Assembly: GCA_900769665.1 (NCBI GenBank)
Contig: CAAGHL010000007.1
Span: 4,370 to 68,369 of the forward strand
Source: Clostridia bacterium
GTDB taxonomy: Bacteria > Bacillota > Clostridia > Christensenellales > CAG-314
Length of the DNA stretch: 64,000 nucleotides
Direction: 5' to 3'
Shown: positions 35,767 to 43,758 of the stretch, one piece after another
Layout of the letters: each line of letters starts with the position of its first letter
How positions within the stretch are numbered: the first letter of the stretch is position 1
The notes under the pieces: model-generated
Database searches by the model: none
Told to the model about the DNA's origin: nothing
What the model saw: only the letters and a program-made list of their open reading frames with translations
Translations under genes and position numbers: made by a program

Positions 35767-36094
35767 GTGTTTCTCCGTTGTCTAGCGCAAGTGTGGCTTG
35801 TTCTATGTATATCGTTTTCGTTTGCAATCACATTGGTTAAAAGTGTTTGCAGTGATTGGCGGTGGCGATAAACCCTTAAAATATTGTAACATAAGCGCAC
35901 TTCAAATACAATGCTAAAATGCCGATTTCTATGTAAATTTTTTGTAAAAACGGCTCAACTATGACCAAAAATGCCGTTCTGTACAATACTATTACAGACA
36001 TAGTATGCTATTTGACGACACACGAAAACAAAAATTCTGTATAAAACGCCGTTTCGGGCAAATACTAACAAAAAACGACGGAGGTAGTACCTCG
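35767..36094 (+). other. 328-bp divergent gap with motif copy 5
   Basis: No gene is seen. It must contain the PAP2 promoter (minus) and the dacF promoter (plus). TACAAT at 35982-35987 is a possible -10 for the + strand, and its last base is the first base of motif copy 5. Confidence 0.5.
35987..36005 (+). repeat. TACTAT-N7-ATAGTA motif, copy 5
   Basis: TACTAT-tacagac-ATAGTA, identical to copies 2 and 8, located 90 bp upstream of the D,D-carboxypeptidase start, next to a possible TACAAT -10 box. Confidence 0.85.
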
Positions 36095-37231
36095 ATGAAG
36101 AAAGTATTGTATATTGCGCTGTGTGCGGTGCTTGTTGCAATGTTTGTCGGCGGCGTTTCCTGCCAAGCCGACTGCGAAGTTGCCGTAACCGCAAAGGAAG
36201 CGATCTTAGTGTCGGAAGACGGACAAGTACTTGCCGAACACAACGCCACAGAGCATAGACCCATTGCCAGCATGACGAAAATAATGACGTTGCTGTGCGT
36301 GTACGACGCTTTGGACGACAACAAAATTTCCCTTGACGACCAAGTGTGCGTCAGCGAGCGCGCGGCAAGTATGGGCGGCTCGCAAGTATTCTTGGAGCAG
36401 GGCGGCACCTACACGGTAAACAATTTGATAAAGTCCGTCGTGGTGTGTTCCGCCAACGACAGTTGCGTTGCCCTTGCCGAGCACGTGTCGGGTAGCGTAG
36501 AAAGTTTCGTCAAAACAATGAACGAAAAATGCGCCGAGTTAGGGCTAGTGGATACGCACTTTGACAACTGCACGGGTTTGCCTGCGGTAAGTCAATACAG
36601 CTGTGCTAAGGACGTTTCGGTGATGTTGCGCAACCTCGTCAAACACCCTCATTACTTTAGTTGCAGTCGTATTTGGATGGAAGACTTCGCCCACCCCGGC
36701 GGACGAGTGACCGGCATGACCAATACCAACAAACTTGTACGCTTCTACCAAGGTTGCGACGGTGGCAAAACGGGTTTCACGTCGGAGGCAGGTCACTGCT
36801 TGGCGGCAACGGCGGTACGCAACGGCATGCGAGTGTTTGCCGTGGTCGTAGGCGCAACAGACAGCAAAACCCGATTTAAGGAAGTGTCGGATATGTTCAA
36901 CTACGCATTTGCCAACTACGAGCAAAAGGTTTACCTTGCCGACAACGAGAAGGTCGGCGACATAGACGTAGTGGGCGGCAAAGCCAAGTCGGCGGAAGTC
37001 GTAAGCGACGGGCAACTGACTTTCTTTGGTAAAAAGGGGCAATCGGCTTGTACCGTCACGGTGGAGCAACTCGACCACATCCAAGCTCCCGTCCGCAAGG
37101 GTGACATCATCGGCACTGCACGTTTGTTGCGTGACGGCGAGGAAGTAGCATCCGTCAAACTTGTTGCCGCATGCGGCGTAGAGGCAAAGTCCTACCTAGA
37201 CTACGTCAAGGAAATCGTTTGTGGACAGTAG
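36095..37231 (+). CDS. D-alanyl-D-alanine carboxypeptidase (DacF/PBP5 type)
   Basis: Secreted serine D,D-carboxypeptidase that trims pentapeptide side chains of peptidoglycan. The 378 residues start with a signal peptide (KKVLYIALCAVLVAMFVGGV), then the three active-site motifs: SMTK (SxxK, about residue 50), SAND (SxN, about 110) and KTGFT (KTG, about 226). A C-terminal PBP5-associated domain follows; the very C terminus (YLDYVKEIV) may be an amphipathic anchor. ATG at 36095 follows GGAGG at 36080-36084. Clostridial homologues include DacF/DacB proteins of the spore cortex. A second paralogue lies at 40911. Confidence 0.92.
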   Translation: MKKVLYIALCAVLVAMFVGGVSCQADCEVAVTAKEAILVSEDGQVLAEHNATEHRPIASMTKIMTLLCVYDALDDNKISLDDQVCVSERAASMGGSQVFLEQGGTYTVNNLIKSVVVCSANDSCVALAEHVSGSVESFVKTMNEKCAELGLVDTHFDNCTGLPAVSQYSCAKDVSVMLRNLVKHPHYFSCSRIWMEDFAHPGGRVTGMTNTNKLVRFYQGCDGGKTGFTSEAGHCLAATAVRNGMRVFAVVVGATDSKTRFKEVSDMFNYAFANYEQKVYLADNEKVGDIDVVGGKAKSAEVVSDGQLTFFGKKGQSACTVTVEQLDHIQAPVRKGDIIGTARLLRDGEEVASVKLVAACGVEAKSYLDYVKEIVCGQ

Positions 37232-37298
37232 CGTGCGCGTCGATGTTTATCTTTCGCCGTCACACGCGCAAAAATGATTAGTGATGACAATGTAATTT

Positions 37299-37363
37299 GC
37301 GGGAAAACACCCCTTTTTGAAAAAAGTGGGTTTTCCCGCACCCTTTCCTTAAAAACTTTGAGT
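37299..37363 (+). repeat. Dispersed long palindrome, copy B
   Basis: GCGGGAAAACACCCC-TTTTTGAAAAAA-GTGGGTTTTCCCGC hairpin followed by the tail CACCCTTTCC and AAAAACTTTG. It is a near match of copy A (23140) in opposite orientation, and the same arrangement as copy C (51224). Confidence 0.8.
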
Positions 37364-37528
37364 AAAAGGTGTTTGGATTAATATCCCAATAAAGCTGTTT
37401 GGATAAATTCGACAAAAAAGTCATTGAGTTTTCTCAATGTACAGCTTCGCACTTACCATTAAAGTTTTGTAAGAATTAACCCTATAAAACAATAAAAGTA
37501 AACTGAATTGCAATTGTCGCGTAAGTAT

Positions 37529-37563
37529 TTGACATTACACGGCAATTTTGTTATTATTATTGC
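37529..37563 (+). promoter_or_regulatory. Promoter of M50 protease gene, predicted leaderless start
   Basis: TTGACA (37529-37534), 17-bp spacer, TATTAT (37552-37557), six bases, then ATG at 37564. This is the same geometry as at rarA, again without a Shine-Dalgarno sequence. Confidence 0.65.
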
Positions 37564-38286
37564 ATGTTATTTTACAATATTTTCAGCCAACTAGGCGTCA
37601 CGCACGAAGCGTTGCTTGCGTGTCTTGCAGCGGCTATCATCATTGTGGTGTCACTTGTCAGTCACGAATTGGCGCACGGACTTGTAGCACTGTGGAACGG
37701 CGACGACACTGCCAAGCGTAGCGGTCGTTTGTCGCTAAACCCGATGGTGCACTTCGACCCGATGGGACTACTGATGATGTTGCTTATCGGCTTCGGCTAC
37801 GCACGTCCCGTACCCGTCAACCCTAACAACTACAAAAACAGACGTTGTGGCGACATTACAGTTGCCCTTGCAGGTGTTACAACCAATTTGATATTGGCGT
37901 TTTTCAATGCGCTGTTTTACATGCTTGTGGTCACCTATGCTCCGTCCGAAGCGCAAGGTAGCGCAATGTACTATTTTGTCACCTTCCTTACGTGGCTGTT
38001 TTACTTCGGTATCGGCATCAACGTTTCGTTGGCGTTGTTCAACATCTTGCCGCTGTATCCGTTGGACGGCTATCGTTTTATCGCCGCATTTGCCGACGAA
38101 AACGGACGTGTGCTTACTTGGCTACGCAACAACGGTCGGTACATCTTGTACGCTTTCATTGCGATAGAGTACATCACAAGCTTTGTACCGCAATTGGAAG
38201 TCTTTTCGCCGCTGTATTGGTACTTTACAATCTTCGGCAATTTAATCGAAGGCGGCTTTATTGCCTTTTGGGGGTTGTTTATCTGA
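37564..38286 (+). CDS. M50 (site-2 protease) family membrane metallopeptidase
   Basis: A 240-residue membrane protein with the zinc-binding HELAHG motif (about residues 37-42) in a hydrophobic helix and the second-ligand motif LPLYPLDGYR at about 163-172. It belongs to the short YwhC-like S2P group without a PDZ domain. The family cleaves substrates within membranes; the substrate here is unknown. NPMVHFDPMG (59-68) is also typical. It precedes scpA-scpB, as in many Clostridia, overlapping scpA by one base (TGATG). It has its own consensus promoter and no ribosome binding site. Confidence 0.92.
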   Translation: MLFYNIFSQLGVTHEALLACLAAAIIIVVSLVSHELAHGLVALWNGDDTAKRSGRLSLNPMVHFDPMGLLMMLLIGFGYARPVPVNPNNYKNRRCGDITVALAGVTTNLILAFFNALFYMLVVTYAPSEAQGSAMYYFVTFLTWLFYFGIGINVSLALFNILPLYPLDGYRFIAAFADENGRVLTWLRNNGRYILYAFIAIEYITSFVPQLEVFSPLYWYFTIFGNLIEGGFIAFWGLFI

Positions 38287-39137
38287 TGGATGAGGAATTG
38301 CAACAACAGGAAACGCAACAGCAATCGGGCGAACAAGTAGAGCAAATGCTTGTTCTCGAAGAGGAAAAGAACGTTTTGGAACTGAAACTGTCCAACTTCG
38401 ACGGACCGCTGGATTTGCTGTTGAGCCTTGTTAAGGAAAACAAAATAGAAATCAAGGACATCTTCGTGTCGCAGGTTACCGAGCAATTCCTTGCATACAT
38501 GGACCAAGTGTCGGAGCTTGACGTAGAGCTTGCCAGCGAGTATATGGCTATGTCGGCAACGCTGTTGGAGATCAAGTCCCGTGCGTTGTTGCCCATACTT
38601 AAGGAACTTGAGCCGGAAGAAGAAACACCCGAAGAAGTACTTATCAGACAACTCGAGGAGTACAAACTCTTCAAGGAAATCGTCACGGAACTCAAGGAAC
38701 AGGAAAACGTTGACCGCTTTTACCGCGAGCCGGACAAAAACGTCGGGCGCGAAGTCAGCGTAATCAAGGAAAACTTGTCCGTCGAAGGCTTTATTGCGGC
38801 GTTTAACAAATTTCTTGCCAAGTTGCAGGTCAAGACAATGCAATCTACCACGGTGGAGCGCACAATGACCCGTGAAAGCTTTTCCGTGCCGCAAAAAATC
38901 AACTACATACGCGAAGTGTTGCGCACCGAAAACGAATTTCGCTTTATGGAACTGTTTGACGAAAACGTGACGCGTAACGAATTTGTCACCACCTTTTTTG
39001 CCGTGTTGGAGCTGTTAAAGTTGCAAGTGATACGACTGCGCCAAGACGGACTGTTTGAGGACATAATCATCATCAAGCGCGAGGGTAGCGACGACATCCA
39101 TATCGACGTGGAGGCAGAATATGAACAATTTGACTAG
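38286..39137 (+). CDS. scpA: Segregation and condensation protein ScpA
   Basis: Kleisin subunit of the SMC-ScpAB condensin. The 283 residues start with about 30 extra Gln/Glu-rich residues before the conserved LSNFDGPLDLLLSLVKENKIEIKDI. A central acidic linker (ELEPEEETPEEVLIRQLEEY) precedes the C-terminal winged helix (FVTTFFAVLELLKLQVIRLRQDGLFEDI), which contacts the SMC head. ATG at 38286 overlaps the M50 stop, which sets the start. It overlaps scpB by 17 bases. SMC itself is encoded 35 kb away at the window start. Confidence 0.96.
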   Translation: MDEELQQQETQQQSGEQVEQMLVLEEEKNVLELKLSNFDGPLDLLLSLVKENKIEIKDIFVSQVTEQFLAYMDQVSELDVELASEYMAMSATLLEIKSRALLPILKELEPEEETPEEVLIRQLEEYKLFKEIVTELKEQENVDRFYREPDKNVGREVSVIKENLSVEGFIAAFNKFLAKLQVKTMQSTTVERTMTRESFSVPQKINYIREVLRTENEFRFMELFDENVTRNEFVTTFFAVLELLKLQVIRLRQDGLFEDIIIIKREGSDDIHIDVEAEYEQFD

Positions 39138-39768
39138 TGTAATAGAATCCATTTTGTTCGTTTCCGGCAAGGAAGTAGAGGAAGCGTTCATCAAGGAAAA
39201 GTTGGAAGTATCCGACCGCCAATTTAACGAGGCGGTAAGCGAACTTATGGTAAAGTACGGCAAGGATTGCGGCATCAACCTGTTACGTTTCAACAAAAAG
39301 TTGCAATTTGCCACCAACCCCGACAACGCCAAGGAAGTGGAAGCGGTACTAAACCCGATAAAGGAAAAGGAGCTGACAAGCGCCATGTTGGAAACTTTGG
39401 CAATCGTCGCCTACAAGCAACCCGTCACACGCCTTGACATAGAGGACATCCGCAGTAAGGACTGCACCTACGCCGTGCAAACGCTGATGAACCTCGGACT
39501 GATTCAAGTGGTAGGGCGCAAGGAAACTATCGGCAAACCCTTGCTGTTTGGTACGACGGACGACTTTCTAAAGCGTTTCAGCATCAGCGACGTTACCGAC
39601 CTACCCGACTACGAAACGTTGTTTGCCAAGTTGCAAGAGCTGTCCGACGCCGTTGTCAATCCGCAAACCGTGGTGGAAAAGCCTATGTTCGACAAGGTAA
39701 ACATCCCCACCGACGAGGAACCCGTCCCCGAGTTTTTGCAAAACGAAGAAGTGACAAAGGTGGAGTAG
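39121..39768 (+). CDS. scpB: Segregation and condensation protein ScpB
   Basis: Winged-helix partner of ScpA in the SMC complex. The 215 residues show VIESILFVSGKEVEEAFIKEKL, ETLAIVAYKQPVTRLDIEDIR and the second winged helix with TLMNLGLIQVVGRKETIGKPLLFGTTDDFLKRF. The start lies within the end of scpA, so translation is coupled. A terminator at 39873 ends the M50-scpA-scpB unit. Confidence 0.96.
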   Translation: MNNLTSVIESILFVSGKEVEEAFIKEKLEVSDRQFNEAVSELMVKYGKDCGINLLRFNKKLQFATNPDNAKEVEAVLNPIKEKELTSAMLETLAIVAYKQPVTRLDIEDIRSKDCTYAVQTLMNLGLIQVVGRKETIGKPLLFGTTDDFLKRFSISDVTDLPDYETLFAKLQELSDAVVNPQTVVEKPMFDKVNIPTDEEPVPEFLQNEEVTKVE

Positions 39769-39872
39769 CTTAAACGCCGACGGCTTAGAAAACGATTGGT
39801 TGCTGTATTGACCGCAAATCATATTGGTGACGTCTGACAACGCTACAAGCACAACTACATATTCGATACCTA

Positions 39873-39904
39873 AACGGCTCGAGCGATTGTTCGAGCCGTT
39901 TTTG
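39873..39904 (+). terminator. Terminator after scpB
   Basis: AACGGCTCGA and TCGAGCCGTT form a 10-bp stem with an 8-base loop followed by TTT, with AAA upstream. Confidence 0.75.
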
Positions 39905-39938
39905 CATACTTGTCGGCAAACTACGCAAACTATACTCG

Positions 39939-40430
39939 ATGATTACATGTACAGTATTATTGGTTTTTCTGTTGTTGGTGCTTGCGCCGATAAGATTGCT
40001 TGTGGGCGCGGAAGTATGCCTGTCGGACGTATCGCTGAATGTACACGTACGCACAAGGCTACTGCGAGTGTTTGACGAAAGGTTTAGTTTGCAAGACGGC
40101 ATGATTGTGTGTAGCGGTACTATCAAGGACTGTTTGCGCATTGCCGACTTGGACTTCGACGGCGGTTTGGACTTGACAAAGTGTATCACGCTGGACCGCT
40201 TGGACGTAGGCTTTTGCCCAAATTTGTGCGGTTCACCGGTGGAAACAACAGCATATAACCTACTTGCCGCATTTGTGGGCATTGCGGCGTTGTTTACCCA
40301 TACGCAACTGTACGTGACAAGCATGCCGTCATACGGGCAAAGCAAGGTTTGCGCCGCGGCAAAGGTGTCTAGCAACCTTGCCGAAATACTAGCTTACGTG
40401 GCTAGACATATGTTTGCAACAAAAAAGTAG
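39939..40430 (+). CDS. DUF2953-like membrane-anchored protein
   Basis: A 163-residue protein with one hydrophobic N-terminal segment (TCTVLLVFLLLVLAPIRLLV) and a second hydrophobic stretch near 105-120. In many Clostridia the order scpB, a DUF2953 protein, then ytfJ/gerW is conserved; this position and the single-anchor architecture suggest DUF2953, though sequence resemblance alone is weak. No Shine-Dalgarno sequence precedes the ATG. A TATACT element ends two bases before it, too close for a normal leaderless start, so the true start may be further downstream. A sporulation link is inferred from the gerW neighbour. Confidence 0.5.
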   Translation: MITCTVLLVFLLLVLAPIRLLVGAEVCLSDVSLNVHVRTRLLRVFDERFSLQDGMIVCSGTIKDCLRIADLDFDGGLDLTKCITLDRLDVGFCPNLCGSPVETTAYNLLAAFVGIAALFTHTQLYVTSMPSYGQSKVCAAAKVSSNLAEILAYVARHMFATKK

Positions 40431-40548
40431 TTTGTGTTACGGTGTGCGAATGAAATTTGGCGAACAATTTTTCATGCAAACAAAGCAAGAATTTAGGTGT
40501 GTGAAAAACTTCCCTTAAAGTGTGTTATATTTACCATATGGAGGAACT

Positions 40549-40914
40549 ATGGAAAACAATTCGATCAACGAAATCGTGGAAACTGCGTTGTCCAATTTGC
40601 AAAAGGTTGCCGAGGTCAATACCATTGTCGGCAAACCGCTTGTGACCGTGGACGGAACTACCATTGTGCCCGTGTCGCAAATTACATTTGCCTTTATGGC
40701 AGGCGGCGGCGAGTACGGCAACAAAAACGGCAAAAACGCCTTTGCTCGGGCAGGGTTGGACAGCAACTTTGCAGGGGGATCGGGCGGCGGAGCAAGCCTT
40801 GTGCCTGTCGGGTTTCTCATTGTCGACCGCGACGGCGTGCGCATGATGGAAACGACGGGCGGCGGAGTACTGGACAAAATAGTGGACGCGGCAAGGAGCT
40901 TTGTAGGCAATTGA
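40549..40914 (+). CDS. gerW: Spore protein GerW/YtfJ
   Basis: The 121 residues match the GerW (YtfJ) family: VGKPLVTVDGTTIVPVSQIT, FAGGSGGGASLVPVGFLIV and a short helical C terminus. In Bacillus GerW is a spore protein needed for proper germination. ATG at 40549 follows GGAGG at 40540-40544. Its stop TGA overlaps the TTG start of the next D,D-carboxypeptidase, so the two are coupled, in agreement with a shared role in the spore or its cortex. Confidence 0.92.
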   Translation: MENNSINEIVETALSNLQKVAEVNTIVGKPLVTVDGTTIVPVSQITFAFMAGGGEYGNKNGKNAFARAGLDSNFAGGSGGGASLVPVGFLIVDRDGVRMMETTGGGVLDKIVDAARSFVGN

Positions 40915-41933
40915 AAGTAAAACAAACTGCTTTGTGTCTTGTTGCGCTGTTGTTTGTAGCTTTGCTGTGCGTTGCCCCTACGGCATACGCCACGGAAAAC
41001 GCATTGACATCGGCAAAGGCGGCATGCGTGGTAGATGTGACAAGCGGACGAGTGCTGTATTGCAAAAACGCCGACGAGCGACTGCCCATGGCAAGCACAA
41101 CCAAGATTGTTACGGCATTGACGGTGCTAAACAACGCTGCCGACATAGACGAGGTTGTCACCGTCGACAAGCAAGCGTGCGGCATTGAGGGTTCGTCGGT
41201 GTACTTGACCGAGGGCGAGCGGCTGACTGTCCGCGACCTATTGTACGGACTTATGCTACGTAGCGGCAACGACTGCGCCGTGCAGTTGGCGTTGACCGTT
41301 GGCGGCAGTGTGCCTAGGTTTGTAGAGATGATGAACGAGCTTGCCTTGTCGCTTGGTTGTACAAACACGCATTTTGTCACACCGCACGGCTTACACGACG
41401 AACAACACTACACAACGGCGCACGAGCTTGCAACAATCACTTGCGAGGCGTTGCGCAACCAAACTTTTGCCGAAATAGTTGCGGCAAAAACCTATCGTGT
41501 CGCAACCGACAACAGCACTAGAGTGTTTGTAAACAAAAACAAACTGCTAAACAACTACGCCTTTGCCGACGGCGTAAAAACGGGCTACACCAAAAAGGCA
41601 GGGCGGTGTTTTGTCGGCAGTGCCACCAAGGACGGCATGCAAACGGTGTGCGTGTTGCTTAACTGCGGACCGATGTTCGAAGATTGCCAAACGTTGCTTG
41701 CCAAGTCATTCGAGGAGTACAAGCCGATAACTGCCGTCAACAAGTTTCAAGTAATGGGTAGCCTCGGCGAAGGGCGCAACCGCTCGTTTTACGTCAGCCC
41801 ATGTAAATTTGCCTATCCGTTGCGTGACGGCGAACAAATGCGTGTAGAAGTCACGCTAAACAACGCCAAACAAACGGCAACGGTGTACGTGGACGACAAA
41901 ATCGTCGGCGAAGTGCAACTAGTCAAAAGATGA
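40911..41933 (+). CDS. D-alanyl-D-alanine carboxypeptidase, sporulation-type
   Basis: Second D,D-carboxypeptidase paralogue, 340 residues. Starting from TTG at 40911 the protein has a signal peptide (LKVKQTALCLVALLFVALLC, cleavage near AYA-TE). Active-site motifs are STTK (about 66), SGND (about 126) and KTGYT (about 228). A C-terminal PBP5-like domain follows. The TTG overlaps the gerW stop (TTGA), which places the start and implies coupled translation. DacF/DacB homologues control cross-linking of spore cortex, fitting the gerW neighbour. It differs from the paralogue at 36095 in lacking the longer C-terminal end. Confidence 0.9.
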   Translation: MKVKQTALCLVALLFVALLCVAPTAYATENALTSAKAACVVDVTSGRVLYCKNADERLPMASTTKIVTALTVLNNAADIDEVVTVDKQACGIEGSSVYLTEGERLTVRDLLYGLMLRSGNDCAVQLALTVGGSVPRFVEMMNELALSLGCTNTHFVTPHGLHDEQHYTTAHELATITCEALRNQTFAEIVAAKTYRVATDNSTRVFVNKNKLLNNYAFADGVKTGYTKKAGRCFVGSATKDGMQTVCVLLNCGPMFEDCQTLLAKSFEEYKPITAVNKFQVMGSLGEGRNRSFYVSPCKFAYPLRDGEQMRVEVTLNNAKQTATVYVDDKIVGEVQLVKR

Positions 41934-42020
41934 ACATATAACGCTACCGTTTCGTCGGCAATCGTTTTTGTGTGTCGGGCGGTGGCAAATGAAGCATTAA
42001 AACACAATCAAAACATCCCA

Positions 42021-42064
42021 AAGCAAGCGTAAGGACTAATGAATTGTCAAACGCTTGCTTTTTT
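42021..42064 (+). terminator. Terminator after the gerW-dac unit
   Basis: AAGCAAGCGT and ACGCTTGCTT are exact inverse complements separated by a 20-base loop, followed by TTTT. Confidence 0.65.
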
Positions 42065-42183
42065 CCGTTAAACAATGTAATATATAAAGATACAAAAGTA
42101 CATTATATTGGGTTTCCGTTGTCGGCGCAAAGCGCTTGCTTTGTGTGACGGCGAGCGGAAACATAAACAAAGGAAATACAAAT

Positions 42184-42885
42184 ATGCGTATAAACAAGTA
42201 TCTTGCCGATTGCGGAGTGGGTAGCCGCCGCGAGTGCGACAAACTGATTGCCGACGGCTTAGTAAAAATCAACGACAAAATCGCCACACTTGGTAGCGAC
42301 GTCAAGGAAAATGACCACGTGACGGTGCGCGGCAAGCGCGTCGGCGACAAGCAATCGCTAGTGTACGTGATGTTGCACAAACCCAAGGGATACGTAACCA
42401 CGGCAAAGGACGACCTCGGGCGCAAAACGGTACTCGACCTTGTAGGCGACATCAAACAACGCATTTACCCCGTGGGACGGCTTGACTACGACACCGAAGG
42501 CTTGCTGATACTTACTAACGACGGCGACATGGCAAACCGCCTTACGCACCCTCGCAACGAGGTCAACAAAACCTACATTGCGCGTATTTCGGGACAACTT
42601 ACCGAAGCGGAGCGCCGCACGCTGGAAAAGGGAGTGTTGCTTGACGGCGTAAAAACCGCCCCTGCCAAGGTGAAGATTTTGGAAAAGGACGAGCATCACA
42701 CACGGGTGGAAGTGACCATACACGAGGGTCGCAACAGACAGGTCAAGCGCATGTTTGAAACCGTCGGCAAGGAAGTGGAGTTTTTGAAGCGTGTTTCCAT
42801 AGGCGAGTTGCGCCTTGGCGGACTTAAACGCGGAACATATCGCTACCTGCACGACGACGAAATAGAGTATCTCAAAAATTTGTAA
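42184..42885 (+). CDS. rRNA pseudouridine synthase, RluB/RsuA family
   Basis: A 233-residue pseudouridine synthase. An N-terminal S4 domain (MRINKYLADCGVGSRRECDK) is followed by the catalytic core with GRLDYDTEGLLILTNDG (catalytic Asp in GRLDxxTxGL, about 98-108) and EGRNRQVKRMF. RluB-type enzymes modify the 23S rRNA. ATG at 42184 is preferred: AAAGGAAA lies 8-14 bases upstream and the conserved S4 start MRINKYL begins there; a frame from 42136 is unsupported. It has its own transcription unit after a terminator. Confidence 0.93.
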   Translation: MRINKYLADCGVGSRRECDKLIADGLVKINDKIATLGSDVKENDHVTVRGKRVGDKQSLVYVMLHKPKGYVTTAKDDLGRKTVLDLVGDIKQRIYPVGRLDYDTEGLLILTNDGDMANRLTHPRNEVNKTYIARISGQLTEAERRTLEKGVLLDGVKTAPAKVKILEKDEHHTRVEVTIHEGRNRQVKRMFETVGKEVEFLKRVSIGELRLGGLKRGTYRYLHDDEIEYLKNL

Positions 42886-43017
42886 GTCGATGACAATCAA
42901 GCGCACTTAATCACGCTTGCGATGTTGTAGTCGTACCTTGTTGCGACAAGATTTGCAAATGTTGACAACATACAATGACGGCGTAGCTCCGTCGGTACAT
43001 AAAAAGAAACGAACGAC

Positions 43018-43758
43018 ATGAACATTTTACTTACAAACGATGACGGATACCTCAGCGAAGGCTTGATGTTACTGACAAGCAAGCTTGCCGAACAGGGACA
43101 CAACGTATATGTGGTTGCGCCCGACGGACAACGTTCGGCGTTCAGCCACTCGGCAAACATATTTAAGGATTTGACTTTCAAACGCTTGGAGGAGTACTGC
43201 GGAGCCGTGTCGGCGATTATTTCTAGCGGTACGCCTGCCGACTGCGTAAAGTTTGCGGCAACCACAATGGACGTCAAGTTCGACCTAGTCGTGTCGGGAC
43301 CCAACAACGGCGAAAACTACGGCGATTGCATACTGTACAGCGGTACGGTTGCAGCGGCGGAAGAGGGCGTGCTGTGGGGCATACCGTCGGTTGCGCTTTC
43401 CCGTGTAGGCTCGGGCGGAGCGTTCGGCAGTGCGGTGGAGTACCTTTGCGACAACGTCGAAACATTGCCTACCCTTTGCACGCCGCACACGTTCGTCAAT
43501 ATCAACGTGCCCGATTTGCCTATGGCAGAGATCAAGGGCGTCAAGGTTGTGCCACAATGTCACAGCCGCTTGTTTAACGATTACTTTTTGTCCCACGGCG
43601 AGGACGTGTGGTTTGCCACAGGCGACCGCATTGCGGTAACGCACCTCGACAGCGACGTTGCAGTGGTGGACGACGGCTACATTGCCGTAACTCCGCTGAC
43701 CATACTGCGCACGGCGGACAGCCAAATCGCCGTATTGAAGGAGAAGTTGGAAAAGTGA
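43018..43758 (+). CDS. surE: 5'/3'-nucleotidase SurE
   Basis: Survival protein SurE, a metal-dependent nucleoside 5'/3'-monophosphatase. The 246 residues have NILLTNDDGYLSEG (metal-binding Asp-Asp, 2-15), APDGQRSAFSHS, SGPNNGENYG (SGxNxGxN) and YSGTVAAAEEG, all active-site elements. No strong Shine-Dalgarno sequence is present before ATG at 43018. The stop overlaps the GTG start of the next flavoprotein gene (GTGA at 43755). Confidence 0.95.
   Translation: MNILLTNDDGYLSEGLMLLTSKLAEQGHNVYVVAPDGQRSAFSHSANIFKDLTFKRLEEYCGAVSAIISSGTPADCVKFAATTMDVKFDLVVSGPNNGENYGDCILYSGTVAAAEEGVLWGIPSVALSRVGSGGAFGSAVEYLCDNVETLPTLCTPHTFVNINVPDLPMAEIKGVKVVPQCHSRLFNDYFLSHGEDVWFATGDRIAVTHLDSDVAVVDDGYIAVTPLTILRTADSQIAVLKEKLEK

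Larger units (their letters stand above)
37232..37563 (+). other. 332-bp gap with palindromic repeat copy B and M50 promoter
   Basis: No gene is seen. The gap contains palindrome copy B (37299-37363) and the promoter of the next gene at 37529-37557. Confidence 0.6.
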
